Positions 44,866 through 56,289 of a DNA stretch of 64,000 bases are shown here, one piece after another. The notes under the pieces were generated by a model, which made no database searches, was not told the origin of the DNA, and saw nothing but the letters and a program-made list of their open reading frames with translations. Source of the stretch: Lotus japonicus (Eukaryota; Streptophyta; Magnoliopsida; Fabales; Fabaceae). The position numbers were made by a program, and so were the translations under genes. The stretch spans positions 29,317,881-29,381,880 of the forward strand of contig NC_080046.1 in assembly GCF_012489685.1 (NCBI RefSeq). The letters run 5' to 3'. Numbering within the stretch: the stretch's first letter is position 1; the number at the start of each line of letters is the position of its first letter.

Positions 44866-45570
44866 GAATGGGACGCCCTCTGATGCATACAGTCTTCATC
44901 ATTTTTGCTTTAGTTGATTTTGATTATTGAACATCTGCATAGCTGAATGAATGCATGTAAGTAGGTTATCTGACCCAAATTTTGGGATTTTGTTTCAGGT
45001 GGGATTTGAGATGGCTGATACTATTGCTGAAGCAGAAGGAATATCTATGAACAGTGTTTCTTTCAAAGCCCTGTTTGGAAAAGGTTAAAAAAACTAACTT
45101 TTACTCTGATTAATTTGTGATTATCATCAAAATGTATTTATTTTATCTTCAGTTCTTTCAGTTTTGGGTGTGGTAGGTTGCAGGAGCTGCTGCTGCTGGT
45201 CTTTCTCTCGCTCATGTTGCTGCAGAAGTGCATCTGTGATTGAGAACCTTGGTCATATTGAGATTCTTGTTTGTGCTCAAATTTGTTATATACTACTTGT
45301 TACAATTCTTTTCTCCTTGATGAATTGGAAAATCCCCTTTTAGTTTTCAAGTTTTTACTAATTTGATTGGTTAGTCCTTCTTTTCCCCTTCCTGTTGAGA
45401 GTGATGAGGAAGGTGGTTTTTTGAGTGGTTCTGAAGGTGGTGATGACTCCTCCAATTTCTTTGATTGTTTCATCAGTGGTGGTTTATTGGATTTGCTTTA
45501 CAGTCAATTGAACATTGTTAGATGATAATATCTTTTGGATTGTCTTTCTTCTAATGTTATCAATTTGCAG
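44866..45570 (+). other. Mostly unrecognised gene-like segment before TYW1 exon
   Basis: Contains a short open stretch 45007-45089 (MADTIAEAEGI...) after a CAG and before GTTAAA, and an alanine-rich stretch near 45181-45238. They look like exon pieces on the plus strand but I do not recognise the gene. Confidence 0.25.
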
Positions 45571-45686
45571 GGGTATAAAATTATTGGTTCATATAGCGGT
45601 GTCAAGATTTGTAGATGGACCAAGTCTCAGCTTCGAGCACGAGGTGGTTGCTACAAGCACTCATTTTATGGAATCGAGAGTCATAG
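45571..45686 (+). pseudogene. TYW1: Isolated exon of tRNA wybutosine-synthesising protein 1
   Basis: A single exon encodes [20 protein letters not shown] and then [19 protein letters not shown], the highly conserved linker just before the radical-SAM domain of TYW1, the enzyme that forms the tricyclic core of wybutosine in tRNA-Phe. Splice sites are intact: TTTGCAG before 45571 and AG/GTAATG after 45686. The next TYW1 exon, which would carry the CX3CX2C cluster motif (CANKCVFC), is not found downstream, and no other TYW1 exon is convincingly present upstream. I therefore call it a gene fragment rather than a gene. It lies on the same strand as the DUF547 fragment that follows. Confidence 0.75.
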
Positions 45687-46484
45687 GTAATGGTCACATG
45701 ACTGACTACTACTTATTTCTGTGACACCTCTAGCTATATTTTGGTTCTAGGTCTGAGCTTCATATCTGTGTCAATGTACAACTCCTAGAAATACATGATT
45801 GGTCAATGGTGTGAAATTGAAAGTCTGATTGCTGATGAAATTTTCTGCAATATTGTGATCAGTTTCATCTTCAGTGAATCTACATCTGAATTTTTAACCA
45901 TCAGGAAGCACTGTAAAAGGCTCTATACCTATCCCCGAAGGTATGAAGTCAAAAATTTCAAAAGATGAATTCACATGAGGTGATTGACAGTATCTCTACA
46001 TTTGATAATTTTATACAGGGTTGTGCTCATGCATTCATGAAACGCATTAGAGAAAGAATTTTCTAACTCTGATGCTTAAGGGTGTTGAAGAGCTTAATGA
46101 TGTTTGATGCTGCCAAAGTAACTAAAAAAATAGTCACTTTTGTATTTTTTGATGTATGAATTATGATTGCTGATCCCAGATGTTTATGAAGTCATGTTCT
46201 TTCTTTTTATGAGGGAAAATAAGCACTATTTGATGCACTATTAGATTTTTGATTTTCCAATCAAATTAGTAAAAACTTGAAAACTAATTAGGAGTTTGAC
46301 TCACTATGATTTTTCACCATATACCCAAACATGCACTTATGTTGTGTTTGGCAATGAGTTCATGGTAACTGAATTGTAGTACTAGTGAGGTTTTTCTTCA
46401 TTTTTGTACTTTTTTTTTGTTTTTGTCTTTTCTGGGTCCTGGATGATAACTAACTCGTACTGTTACTGTGTGTGGTTATTTTAG

Positions 46485-48844
46485 ACATTGGAGCTTCTAG
46501 CTGAAGTAGCAGTGTTGGAGGAGGAAGTGGTTAGACTTGAAGAGCGGGTTGTGAATTTTAGACAAGGTTTATATCAGGAAGCAGTGTACATTTCCACAAA
46601 AAGGAATGCAGAGAATTTGAGTGACCCTATTGACCAAACCCCTATTAGGAGTTCCAAGCACCAGAGATCAAAATCCATGTCCCAAAGTGAGTTTAATTCA
46701 ACTATGATAACAACAAGGTTGCCTCAGCCTTCTCTAGCCAGAAGTGCTTCCAGCAGAAAGCTGTTATTCTCCTCTGATACTGTCACTGATCAAACTGCTG
46801 GGAAGCTAGCTCATGGGAAGCAATTGCACAGAAAGCAAGATTCATTCTCTTCTGTCCCAGAAGAGGGAAGGGGAAAGGAGAATAGGTCATCTAGCAACTT
46901 AGTGAAAGATAAGCAATTTCCAGAAAAGAAACTGGGTAAAATCATTACTCCAGTAAAGAGGTCTCCATTCAAACAAGAATCAGCTGAGAGGAGCTTGGAT
47001 CACTTGAAGTTGCAGGTAAATTGTAATCTCACAAACACAATTTTCAACAGTTCTGTAAAATTTGATTATGGTCCCTACCTTCTATGATTTTGGTCTCTAC
47101 TTTTAGTTTTTTGCCTATAACTTTAGTTTCAGTTCTCTCTTTATAATCCCACTGCTAATTGGTGATATGGCTAACAGAAAGCACATCACCATTCCCACGT
47201 GTCAGAGTAATCTTATATAACGTATTTTATTGTGATGAAAGATATGATAGCTAACACTTTTAATATGTCACATGGGATTGTTCGGGACATATGGCAATGG
47301 TGATGTGATCCTCCATTAGCCACATCACCCGTTAACAGTGAGATATTATAAAATGATGACTAAAACCTAAGTTTTTTTTTTATACTAAAGTAGGGACTAA
47401 AACCATAAAAATGGGACCAAAAACTTGTTTAAGCCTTTCAATTATTATTAGTTAGTATGTGATATGAGTACTGTACTGTCATTTCATCACTGTTTTCCCT
47501 TTTTCTTGCCCATTTGGATTGGAGATTATCAGAGCAGGAAAGGGCACAGACTTCATCAAGTTCATCAGATGATAAAGTGTCAGAAGTTGATAGCACGCCC
47601 AATAGAGTTTCAGAGGATCTTGTGAAATGCTTGTCTAGCATATTCATGAGAATTAGCACATCCAAGGACAAATTTGGGGAATCTAAGACGCCTTCGCGCT
47701 TCATATCAGCATTGAACCAATGCAGCAAGGAAAAGGATCAGTTCTGTGATCCTTATGGTATCTGTTCAGAATCTAAAACAAGAGAAGTTGGCCCTTATAA
47801 GAATGTATGTGAAGTTAAAGCCACCACAGTTGATCTCAACAGAACAATAAATGCAGTGTTTCTAATCCACAGATTAAAGTAAGTTGTAGATGCATACTAG
47901 TTGTTGGTTAATGATATATGGATATCTATCTAACCTTGCAGACATATTCAAATTCCTACTTGGGAAACTTGCCTCTTTAAATTTGAAGGGCCTTAATCAT
48001 CAGGAAAAACTTGCATTCTGGATAAACACTTATAATTCCTGCATGCTAAATGTAAGACACCTTTCTGCCACTAATTTTAGTTCTAGATTTGAATATTTGA
48101 TGTCATCCTTATCTTAACTAAGATGCAGAGAGTTTGACTTTAACACCTTATTATGGTTTCAATATTGCAGGCATATCTAGAACAAGGCATACCTGAGAGT
48201 CCTGAAATGGTTGTAGCACTAATGCAAAAGGTATGATTAGATATCTAGGCATCATTCACAACATTATCCTTTTATCCTGTTTAACACAAGAATAAGAGTT
48301 TGTTTGGTTGACCGCTAAAAAAAATATGAAAATGAGAAAATAACACATACCTAGATACTTTTTGTTGACAAAAAATGCATCAGGATGTGTTATTTTCCCG
48401 TTTTCATACTTTCTAATGGTAGACAAACAGATTCTAAAGGTCCAAGTTAACTATGACATGGCAATGACATGTTTCAGGCAATGATAGTAGTGGGGGGCCA
48501 GTTGCTCAATGCAATTACAATAGAGCATTTTATCTTGAGACTTCCTTATCATCTGAAGTTTGTAAGTCCAATAATCTTGTCCTTTCTTTGAATTTTCGAG
48601 TTTAGACATGATAAAGTTTGAGTATCCTTTTTTTGATTTTTTTTTTGTTTTCCTTTATACTGATGTAATTGTCTTAAAATCATATTGCAATTAATCCCTT
48701 GATTTTCACCTTTGCTTCCTGCGACAGACATGTCCATAAGCTGCAAAAAATGAAGAAGTGAAAGCACGAAGCATATTTGGCCTGGAATGGTCTGAGCCTT
48801 TAGTAACATTTGAACTTTCCTGTGGAATCTGGTCTTCACCTGCA
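46485..48844 (+). pseudogene. MIP1 leucine-zipper / DUF547 gene, truncated pseudogene
   Basis: Six exons of a plant gene of the ternary-complex-factor MIP1-zipper plus DUF547 family are visible: 46485-47015 (zipper, [19 protein letters not shown]), about 47514-47878, about 47945-48051 ([11 protein letters not shown]), 48171-48230, 48478-48561 and 48728-48844. Most junctions have good AG and GT sites. Defects: the second exon has no in-frame acceptor, the third exon's acceptor does not restore the frame as I read it, and TAA at 48737-48739 replaces the lysine codon expected after CP. The N-terminal exons before the zipper and the last exon of DUF547 are missing. Family members of this type are intracellular proteins of poorly known function. 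Confidence 0.8.
47065..47425. repeat. MITE-like element in pseudogene intron
   Basis: GGTCCCTACC...GGTCTCTACTTTTAG at the left and its approximate complement (AAAGTAGGGACTAAAACCAT...GGGACC) at the right give terminal inverted repeats of about 35 bp with weaker pairing further in. It lies between the first two exons of the DUF547 pseudogene. No coding capacity. Confidence 0.55.
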
Positions 48845-49670
48845 GTATGTCTTTTGTATCTCTACTTAGCCGACAATATGACTATATTAGACCTGATTTA
48901 ATTACTTTTGAGCTATAGCTACCATGTTAGTATGTTACCAACTGGTTTGATAATGTATGACCAAATTAGGTTGTGCTTTGCTATCTGTTTGCACGGCTGC
49001 AAATGGATATTCACACGGAATTTAAGATGAAAAAAGTGAATGGAGTTCTTCTGTGGATTGGGTTGAAAATCCGTTAACACTCAACTCGTATTCAAACACA
49101 CACTTAGAGATGTCAGGGATCTTAATTTGGATTAAAAGAATAGCTCTGTGAGTCATTTTCTTTTTGATTTTAGTCCACTGGTTGCTTGTTTTGTCTTACT
49201 ACCTTCAGTCCATAATTTTAGTTGTTTAAGGTTATGCATGTAGTTTAAGAAGTCTTTAGTTGTGATTTAATTGGTTTCTGGATTTGTTAAAGTCTCTTGC
49301 AATGTAGTAAACTTAATTCCCCTTTCAAGGTTTTTGTTTTAAAAAAAATTGAACACTCTATATCTCTTTATTAGAGAGAGAGTGTGTTTCTCCAAACTCG
49401 CAAAAACTTAAAGCATTTAAAATGACGCCTAAAATGGTCAAGTGGGTTAGGCTTTTTTTTTTGTCAAAGTGGAATACCACAAGATAAAAACCGCTAATCT
49501 AATTGGGTCCAGACGGTAAGCCCAATTTCTCCATCTCATATCGTGTCGGTCGGAATACAATCTCAAAACAACATCAATGGCCCAGACCCAAACCTAAAAC
49601 TCATGAGGCCCATGTAGAAGCCCAAAACAAGATACAAAAAAGAAATATTGAAAATAAGAAAAATGCCAAG
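48845..49670. other. Stretch without a recognised gene
   Basis: AT-rich sequence; a short ORF at 49503-49694 has no recognisable domain. The expected last exon of the DUF547 gene is not here. Confidence 0.5.
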
Positions 49671-49671
49671 A

Positions 49672-49828
49672 CCCCATTTGGAAACACACCTTAATTAAGC
49701 GCTTATGGTCATAAACACTTATGACATAAGCACTTACTCATAAGTTATTTTAAAATATTTATTGAAATAAATTGAATATATGCGATATATAAGCTTAAGC
49801 TCTTTTTCATAAGCTAACCTGAATCATA
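49672..49828. repeat. Legume dispersed repeat fragment (AAGCGCTTATG type)
   Basis: TTAATTAAGCGCTTATGG, CATAAGCACTTA and ATAAGCTTAAGCTC are the imperfect inverted motifs of a small repeat common in legume genomes. It borders the tandem array directly. Confidence 0.45.
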
Positions 49829-50923
49829 TTTTGCGCTTGTCGTGAATCATATGTATCTTACACTGATTCTTTTTGAATTAAAGGAAACTAAGGCGAAGAA
49901 GTAGAAGGTAACAAGCTTTATTAAAAAGATGGAGAATTATCTTATCCAAATTTTAAATAGTCAAGATTCAGTAAAACAATTATCTATTATGGCTGCTTTT
50001 TCCCTTGGGGAAACCTTTGTTGGGTACCGGTTACTGGGGCAGGGTATGTGGTTACCGCAACAGAATTGAAGATATTTGTTGTGAATTAAAGGGATTATGG
50101 AGGGAAAAGAAATCTTAAGTCTATTTTTATTGGACTATTATTACTTTGAACATGGAATTAATCATAACTTGGTGTAGATTAAGAAAAATAATGATAATAA
50201 TAATAATTTATTCTTACTGCTTTTCATTCGTCTATCACTTTTGCGCTTGTCGTGAATCATATGTATCTTGTGTACACTGATTCTTTTTGAATTAAAGGAA
50301 ACTAAGGCGAAGAAGTAGAATGTTACAAGCTTTATTAAAAAGATGGAGAATTATCTTATCCAAATTTTAAATAGTCAAGATTCAGTAAAACAATTATCTA
50401 TAATGGCTGCTTTTTCCCTTGGGGAAACCTTTGTTGGGTACCGGTTACTAGGGCAGGGTATGTGGTTACCGCAACAGAATTGAAGAGATTTGTTGTGAGT
50501 TAAAGGGGAATGGAGGGAAAAGAAATCTTAAGTCTATTTTTATTGGACTATTATTGCTTTGAACATGGAATTAATCATAACTTGGTGTAGATTGAGAAAA
50601 ATAATGATTTAATAATAATTTATTCTTACTGCTTTTCATTCGTCTTTCACTTTTGCGCTTGTCGTGAATCATATGTATCTTGTGTACACTGATACTTTTT
50701 GAATTAAAGGAAACTAAGGCGAAGAAGTAGAAGGTTACAAGCTTTATTAAAGAGATGGAGAATTATCTTATCCAAATTTTAAATAGTCAAGATTCAGTAA
50801 AACAATTATCTATTATGGCTGCTTTTTCCCTTGGGGAAACCTTTGTTGGGTACCGGTTACTAGGGCAGGGTATGTGGTTACCGCAACAGAATTGAAGAGA
50901 TTTGTTGTGAGTTAAAGGGGAAT
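49829..50923 (+). repeat. Tandem array, about 412-bp period, left part
   Basis: Units begin with TTTTGCGCTTGTCGT at 49829, 50239 and 50651 (periods 410 and 412). They are highly similar, with few substitutions and a variable ATAATAATAAT run near 50190. The third unit is cut at 50923 by element 3 and the array resumes at 62222. No ORF is shared by all units. Confidence 0.9.
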
Positions 50924-51614
50924 TGTAAGACCTGGATTTTCAGAACAAGTTAAGTTTCCGACTCACACGTAGAAATAGTGTAAGCGTGACAGGAGTTTGA
51001 CATTTGAGAAAGATTAATGAAGAAGAAAGTTCAGGAATTGCTTGAGGAATGTTGCGTAGCTGTTTTCGGAGTTAGTGCGAGTCGTCTGCACACCTGCCTT
51101 ATGGCAAGCGTGTCCAGAATGGGCTATTTCGCTCTTAAAGCAACGTTTTGAGTGAGATTTCGAACTCTCGGAAAATTTAAAGATTCTCTTTATTTTTCCA
51201 TCGACCAGCGTTTCATTTCGGAACTCTGGACTGTACGCACGACAGGTTTCACTTTTCGGATGTCCGCCGACGCTAATTTCTTTGCTTCGAAACCCTATTT
51301 TCGAGCAATGGATGAATACTTTTTCTATTCGGGACTTCTAACGAAGATTCCGTCCGCGTTGCCAGACTTGTTTCGACGTTTCCAATCTTTCTTCAGTTGG
51401 AAGTTTTGTCGTTTGAGCATCACAGCAAAAAGTAGTTTTTCGGGGCAGATTAACCGACACCGCTTTTGAGTTTTTCGATATCGTTTTTCCCAAATCCTAG
51501 ATATTTGTTTTGAGTTCTGGAATTCCGACGCCAGAATCTCTCTTAGAATTTCTCGGTGATCGTGCTGCAAAAATCGGAATCGCGAAATTTTCATTTTCCC
51601 GCGATTTCACCCGC

Positions 51615-51624
51615 CTATAAATAG
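51615..51624 (+). promoter_or_regulatory. TATA box of element 3 LTR
   Basis: CTATAAATAG, repeated at 59343-59352 in the 3' LTR; ATG-free leader up to 51753. Confidence 0.75.
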
Positions 51625-52426
51625 CGCGAAAAAGCAAAATCCTCTCATTTTCTTTCCATTTGTGGCTGATTTCGTGGGGAGCAAGGGGGGAGGGGATTTC
51701 CGCGAAAACTTGACCAATCTTCGTGCAGTTCGTCCCTACTTCTAGGTATCGAGGTAACTATCATGAATCCTGCCTCTGATTTCTGTTTCTGCTGAGTTTC
51801 TGAAGTCGTTCTGTGCTCTAAGTTTTGAGCTTTTTCTAAAATTGTCCGATTTCTCTGATTTCTCGCTTGGGTTATGTTCCTTATGTTCCCCTGAGTCTAA
51901 AACCTCTGTCAGTAAACTCTGATTGCGATTCAGTTGCCCAGGATCTGAAAAATTGACTCAAAACTCTTTTTGTCTCACATTTCGAAACTTTATTGTCGAA
52001 AAGACTTAATATGACTTCGTGCCTTTAGGATTTGTTGTCACGGATATCATGAGGATCGTTGCTGTCAAATTTGTTTTCAGAACTGATAACTTTGAAGTTT
52101 TGAGCCTTTATTTTGGACCAAAATGCCCCTGCGTAGTCGTATTTCGGCCCGATTGTCCGAAAATTGTTCTGACAGTTTCTTTGCCTTAGTTTTACCCTAA
52201 AACTACCTTGTAAACTGATTTGATCGAAGAAAAAGAGCCGAAGCCCTTTTCTCCTTTTGGCCGTGGGTTTTTCCTAAGGGGAGGGGAGTTTTTCGTTTTC
52301 GAAAACTTGTCCTTTCGTACCTGTTTGTCGTATTCTGAAGCTTTGATGCTTTGTCTATCATTTATGTATTGTATTGCGATCGAACTAATCGATTTTGTGT
52401 GGATTCTGCTTTGTTTTTCCTCCGAG

Positions 52427-52504
52427 GTTCAGTTGAAGGAACTTTGGAAGTTTCAAGGCATTCCTGTGAAGGAGATTTGATTTGCGAAGCTGGATCAGCT
52501 CGAG
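52427..52504 (+). other. Predicted 78-nt leader exon in element 3 LTR
   Basis: Bounded by CTCCGAG and GTTAGGG; exactly 78 nt; no ATG; open in the frame from its third base. Same cassette in the 3' LTR at 60155-60232. First intron would be 673 nt. Confidence 0.6.
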
Positions 52505-53326
52505 GTTAGGGCAACTTACTATATATTAGCTATGACTGCATGATAGGCGTCGATAAATTCGACTTATGTTTATCTGATGTTGTTTTTGATGATGAGTTGA
52601 TGTTATGATGCTTTTCCATACTTGTGATGTTGTGCTTTTGTTGGATTGAGCGTTTTGACGCAATTTCGGAGTGGAGATTCATTGATCTGGTGATCTTTGA
52701 TATTTCGGGTTGGATGAACAACCCTAGGCAAGTCCAAATGTGGGGTTTGAGACTTAGCCATATGTTGGAATTCTTAGACTTTCCCCGGGAAATGTATTTT
52801 GGGTGGTTGATCTTTGAAAACTTAGAATGATAGAGCTTTGAAAAACTAAAGACTTGGGAAACTTAGACTTTGAGAAATAAACTCATAACTTGACTAATTC
52901 GAATTGAAACAATTTTTATTAACGTTTAAGCATAGGAGAACTGAAGGGGAAAATATTTACGAAAGACGGGGAAAAGTCGACTTTGTTGTGGGTTTGGAGA
53001 GTTATCGGAATTGGGGGAAGCCACTAAGGTGAGCTATGGTGATGATTGAAAGTCACCGAGTACTCTAGTACTCTTGGGGATTGTTGTGGAGCCGTGTTGT
53101 ATTGACCGACACCTAGTGCTCTTGTTGTTTGGGCTATGTTGTATTGACCGACACTAGACCCTTGTGTATTCTGTGGATGGAGTTGTGTTGTATTGACCGA
53201 CACTTACTCCGAGTTGTGTTGTATTGACCGACACTAACTCATGGGTTTGTTGAGATTGGGTTGTGAGCTAAACACTTTCGTGGTAAGGGCGATTCGTTGT
53301 TTGGCTAACCACGTTGCATTCAATCG

Positions 53327-53538
53327 GGTGAATAACGGGAATGGTTCACCTGTGCATATCATGGTGAATAACGGGAATGGTTCACCTTGCATTAATGATG
53401 AATAACGGGAATGGTTCATCATTCGGTGAATAACGGGAATGGTTCACCAAGGATGAATAACGGGAATGGTTCATCCAGGATGGATTTCATCCAGGATGGA
53501 TAACGGGAATGGTCCATCCATAGTGAAAATGCTTCACT
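53327..53538 (+). repeat. Covarying stem-loop array in element 3 LTR
   Basis: Eight inverted-repeat units. Six share a loop close to TAACGGGAATGG, while their stems differ but stay paired: GGTGAA/TTCACC (53327, 53363, 53425), GATGAA/TTCATC (53397), GGATGAA/TTCATCC (53451) and GGATGGA/TCCATCC (53494). Two shorter ones lie at 53478-53492 and 53522-53538 (AGTGAA/TTCACT). The 3' LTR copy is at 61055-61266. Confidence 0.85.
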
Positions 53539-53802
53539 TGTGGCGAACGGGAACGCGTCACAAATCCGGATACATATTGTGCATTTCACGCATACATTCA
53601 TGCTGACTGAGATTGTGTGTTGTTTGTTTATTGAAGCAATGTTAGAGCCATAACATGCTAGGATTGTTTATATGTATATATATCAACATATATCTATACC
53701 CCATATCACATGTTGAGTGTATATCTACTTATTGCTGTGAGTTGACCCTAGCGCCTTGGCTTTGTTTGTATGTTTGTGTTTGGGCGGTCGGCCTGCTGCC
53801 AG

Positions 53803-54096
53803 ATGTCGATGGCCGACTGGTGTTCGATGGTCTCTCCCTCGGGGGGGATCAGATATGAGCTTGTGGATCGGGATGCCCCCACCGCTTGGGTGATCGATGT
53901 TGTGGGTCATCGAGCGACGTACCGGGGAAGGGTCATGGAGGACCGGACTGACGAGTGTGAACATCTGACGAAAGAAGTTCTACGACGCATGGAGCTGAGC
54001 TTCAACTTGCCGTCTTCAGTTCGCCGAGGACTCGGATGTGTGAGCAGTTATGGGTTGGTAGAGTTAGGCAGGCGTCATATTTGTGTAGAGCTCTGA
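53803..54096 (+). CDS. Conserved LTR-encoded ORF (element 3, 5' LTR)
   Basis: A 97-residue ORF whose ATG follows CTGCTGCCAG, an acceptor-like CAG. Residues 1-71 align without gaps to the element 1 ORF at 5008 (46 of 71 identical), sharing MVSPSGG, GHRATY, GRVMEDR and SFNLP. The serine, arginine and leucine codons often differ while the residue is kept. After residue 76 it lacks the proline-rich acidic tail of element 1 and ends with a short unrelated tail. No known domain is recognised. The flanking LTR sequence of elements 1 and 3 is much less alike, so this block stands out as conserved. Confidence 0.55.
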   Translation: MSMADWCSMVSPSGGIRYELVDRDAPTAWVIDVVGHRATYRGRVMEDRTDECEHLTKEVLRRMELSFNLPSSVRRGLGCVSSYGLVELGRRHICVEL

Positions 54097-54496
54097 TTCG
54101 TTTTGCTTTTGGGACGGGGTAGGTTCCCGACGCATGGCTTTTGTGTGGTTCTCTTATTGAGGGATCACAGTGAGTCAGTCGGACTATAGGAGTCTTTGCT
54201 TAGGCCATTTTGAGGCCGACTTTCTCCCAGTGGATTGTAATTATAACCTTTTCACTCACACTTCTGGATCTGTAACTATTTGCCTACGGGCACACTACTT
54301 TGGAGTCACTGCGAGTGCGCGTGACATGGGAGTGCAGCTGAGGCTGTACATGTGTATATATTTGTGTGTTGGTTGGGTTTTGTCTTTATTTTCTATTGCT
54401 TGATTTAAAAGGTATCAAACGAAAAATTACCTGTTTTCAGCGTAAAGTCTATTTTTGGTTACTAAAGTGACACCTGGAAATCGGGGTGTTACATTG

Positions 54497-54508
54497 TGGT
54501 ATCAGAGC
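54497..54508 (+). other. Primer-binding site, element 3
   Basis: TGGTATCAGAGC three bases after the LTR. Confidence 0.9.
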
Positions 54509-54702
54509 TTAGTCGAGTCTTTTGGGAGTCTTTGGGGAATAGGTCTTTTGTGCTAGGTTGTGTGACTCTGCAAAGAGTGAAAATTGATTGTCTGCAGAGC
54601 GATTTTCGCTCTAATTGCTTGCGTTACTACTCAATCGGATTGAGTGGTTTGTCTAGTGCTACCGTATGGTTAGTACTAATCGGACGTTCGATGGGATATA
54701 GG

Positions 54703-55285
54703 ATGGTGGATCTTAACCGGATGGCGGAGGCTACACGTGAGCATCATCAACGACTGATGGCGACAGCAATGTATCAACAAAGAGGAATGAACCGAATTGG
54801 AGCTGGGGGACCAATGAGGTCAGGTTCCCAAGGCTACAACGGAAGGAAGAGTTACCATAAGTGGGGACCATATCAGCGTTCCGAGGGAAGAAATCTTATC
54901 TCAAGAGAGTACAAACCGACGACTGCTGATACTGGGGGGGAAGCCAGTTGGTGACAAAGGAGTGACATGTACTCGTTGCAGAAAGTTTGGGCATTTTGCT
55001 AACAAATGCTCAGTGATTGGACGGAGATGCTTCAAGTGTAACCGAGAGGGGCATCTAGCTGTGAACTGCAAGACCAAAGAAAGTCTATGCTTCAATTGCA
55101 ACCAACCGGGACATTTCTCCCAAGATTGCAAGGCACTCAGGGGCGAATCATCAGGGAATGTTGGGAAAGGAAAACAACTTGCTACAGAGGAAAGGATTCA
55201 TATCAAGGGAGGAGCAAGAGTTGAGGAGTCGAACGAGGAAGAACGTGGGAACGATGGTAATATTTTAACTGTTCTCGTATTTTAG
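54703..55285 (+). pseudogene. Minimal Gag with zinc knuckles, frameshifted (element 3)
   Basis: Starts MVDLNRMAE at 54703, just after TACTAAT (54674-54680) and an AG, and lacks the capsid-like region exactly as in element 2. The first frame stops at 54954 because a run of G near 54935-54943 is one or two bases off relative to element 2. The next frame (from 54962) carries three CCHC knuckles (CTRCRKFGHFANKC, CFKCNREGHLAVNC, CFNCNQPGHFSQDC) and a glutamate/lysine-rich tail. As a whole it would be a nucleocapsid-like RNA-binding peptide. Confidence 0.65.
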
Positions 55286-55569
55286 AATAACTTACTCTTT
55301 TATATTCAAGCGAGTGTGACGCGCCTAACTTGTATTTACTACTTAGACTATGATCCTATGATTATTATCCCTAGTAGGACCTTATTCGAAGTTGCTCGTG
55401 ATTTAACTATAGAGGTTACACGAGATCTAGAATAGCACGCGGAGCTAGGGAGTTGTTTTACCGAGGCGTTGATAAGGAAGCTAGGATCTCAGGGAAATTC
55501 CTTATGGGTACGAATCGTAGGATTTTAGGGCGTTTAGTTTTGAAGCGGAGTCGTTAGAGGATCTTTCGG

Positions 55570-56283
55570 CAAAAGGGATTCATTCGACCGAGTGTTTCAC
55601 CGTGGGGAGCGCCAGTGTTGTTAGTCAAGAAGAAGGACGGAAGGTCGAGATCGTGGGTGGATTATCGACAATTGAACAAGGCGACGATCAAGAACAGATA
55701 CCCGTTGCCGAGGATAGATGATTTGATGGACCAACTACGAGGGGCTACCGTATTTTCCAAGATAGATTTGAGGTCAGGCTATCGTCGGATCAGAGTGAAG
55801 ATTGAGGATATACCGAAGACTGCTTTCAGGACACGTTAAGGACACTACGAGTACCTAGTGATGCCGTTTGGAGTGACGAATGTACCTGCTGTTTTCATGG
55901 ATTACATGAACCGCATCTTTCAGGAGTTCTTAGATCGGCGTGTGGTGGTGTTTATTGAGGACATATTGATCTATTCGAAGGACGCGAATAAACATGAAGG
56001 ACATTTGCGCCAAGTTTTACAATTGTTGAGAGAGAAAAAGCTGTATGAGAACCCTTCCAAGTGTGAATTCTGGTTGGAGGAAGTCAATTTCTTAGGCCAT
56101 GCTATCTCGAAGGAGGGCATAGCTGTGGATCCGGCGAAAGTGGAGACTGTTTTGGCTTGGGAGCAACCGAAGATGGTGACAGAGATCAGAAGTTCTGTGG
56201 ATTTAGCTGGATATTATAGACGCTTCATTGAGGGATTTGCCAAGATTGTTGGACCTTTGACTCAATTGACGAGGAAGGATTAA
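55570..56283 (+). pseudogene. Reverse transcriptase fragment, inactive (element 3)
   Basis: About 237 codons closely matching element 1 RT from the [12 protein letters not shown] motif to [15 protein letters not shown]. It has a TAA at 55837-55839 in place of the tyrosine codon in RYGHYEY, and the catalytic FIDD has become FIED (GAG at 55957-55959). Protease before it and RNase H and integrase after it are absent or decayed, so this RT cannot work. Confidence 0.85.
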
Positions 56284-56289
56284 TCTTTT

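Larger units (their letters stand above)
50924..54493 (+). repeat. 5' LTR of element 3 (3570 bp)
   Basis: TGTAAGACCTGG...GTGTTACA. TATA at 51615-51624, donor-like GT at 51754, 78-nt cassette 52427-52504, four GTATTGACCGACAC repeats (53093-53236), hairpin array (53327-53538) and the LTR ORF (53803-54096). Confidence 0.92.

Noticed and set aside
49503..49694. 63-codon ORF
   Set aside because: No domain, low-complexity lysine/asparagine end, and overlap with repeat DNA.
42000..49800. Complete Helitron carrying the gene fragments
   Set aside because: Gene-fragment content is suggestive, but I could not find a convincing 5' TC end and 3' hairpin plus CTRR end.
53327..53538. CRISPR-like array
   Set aside because: The units are inverted-repeat hairpins without spacers, within a plant LTR.
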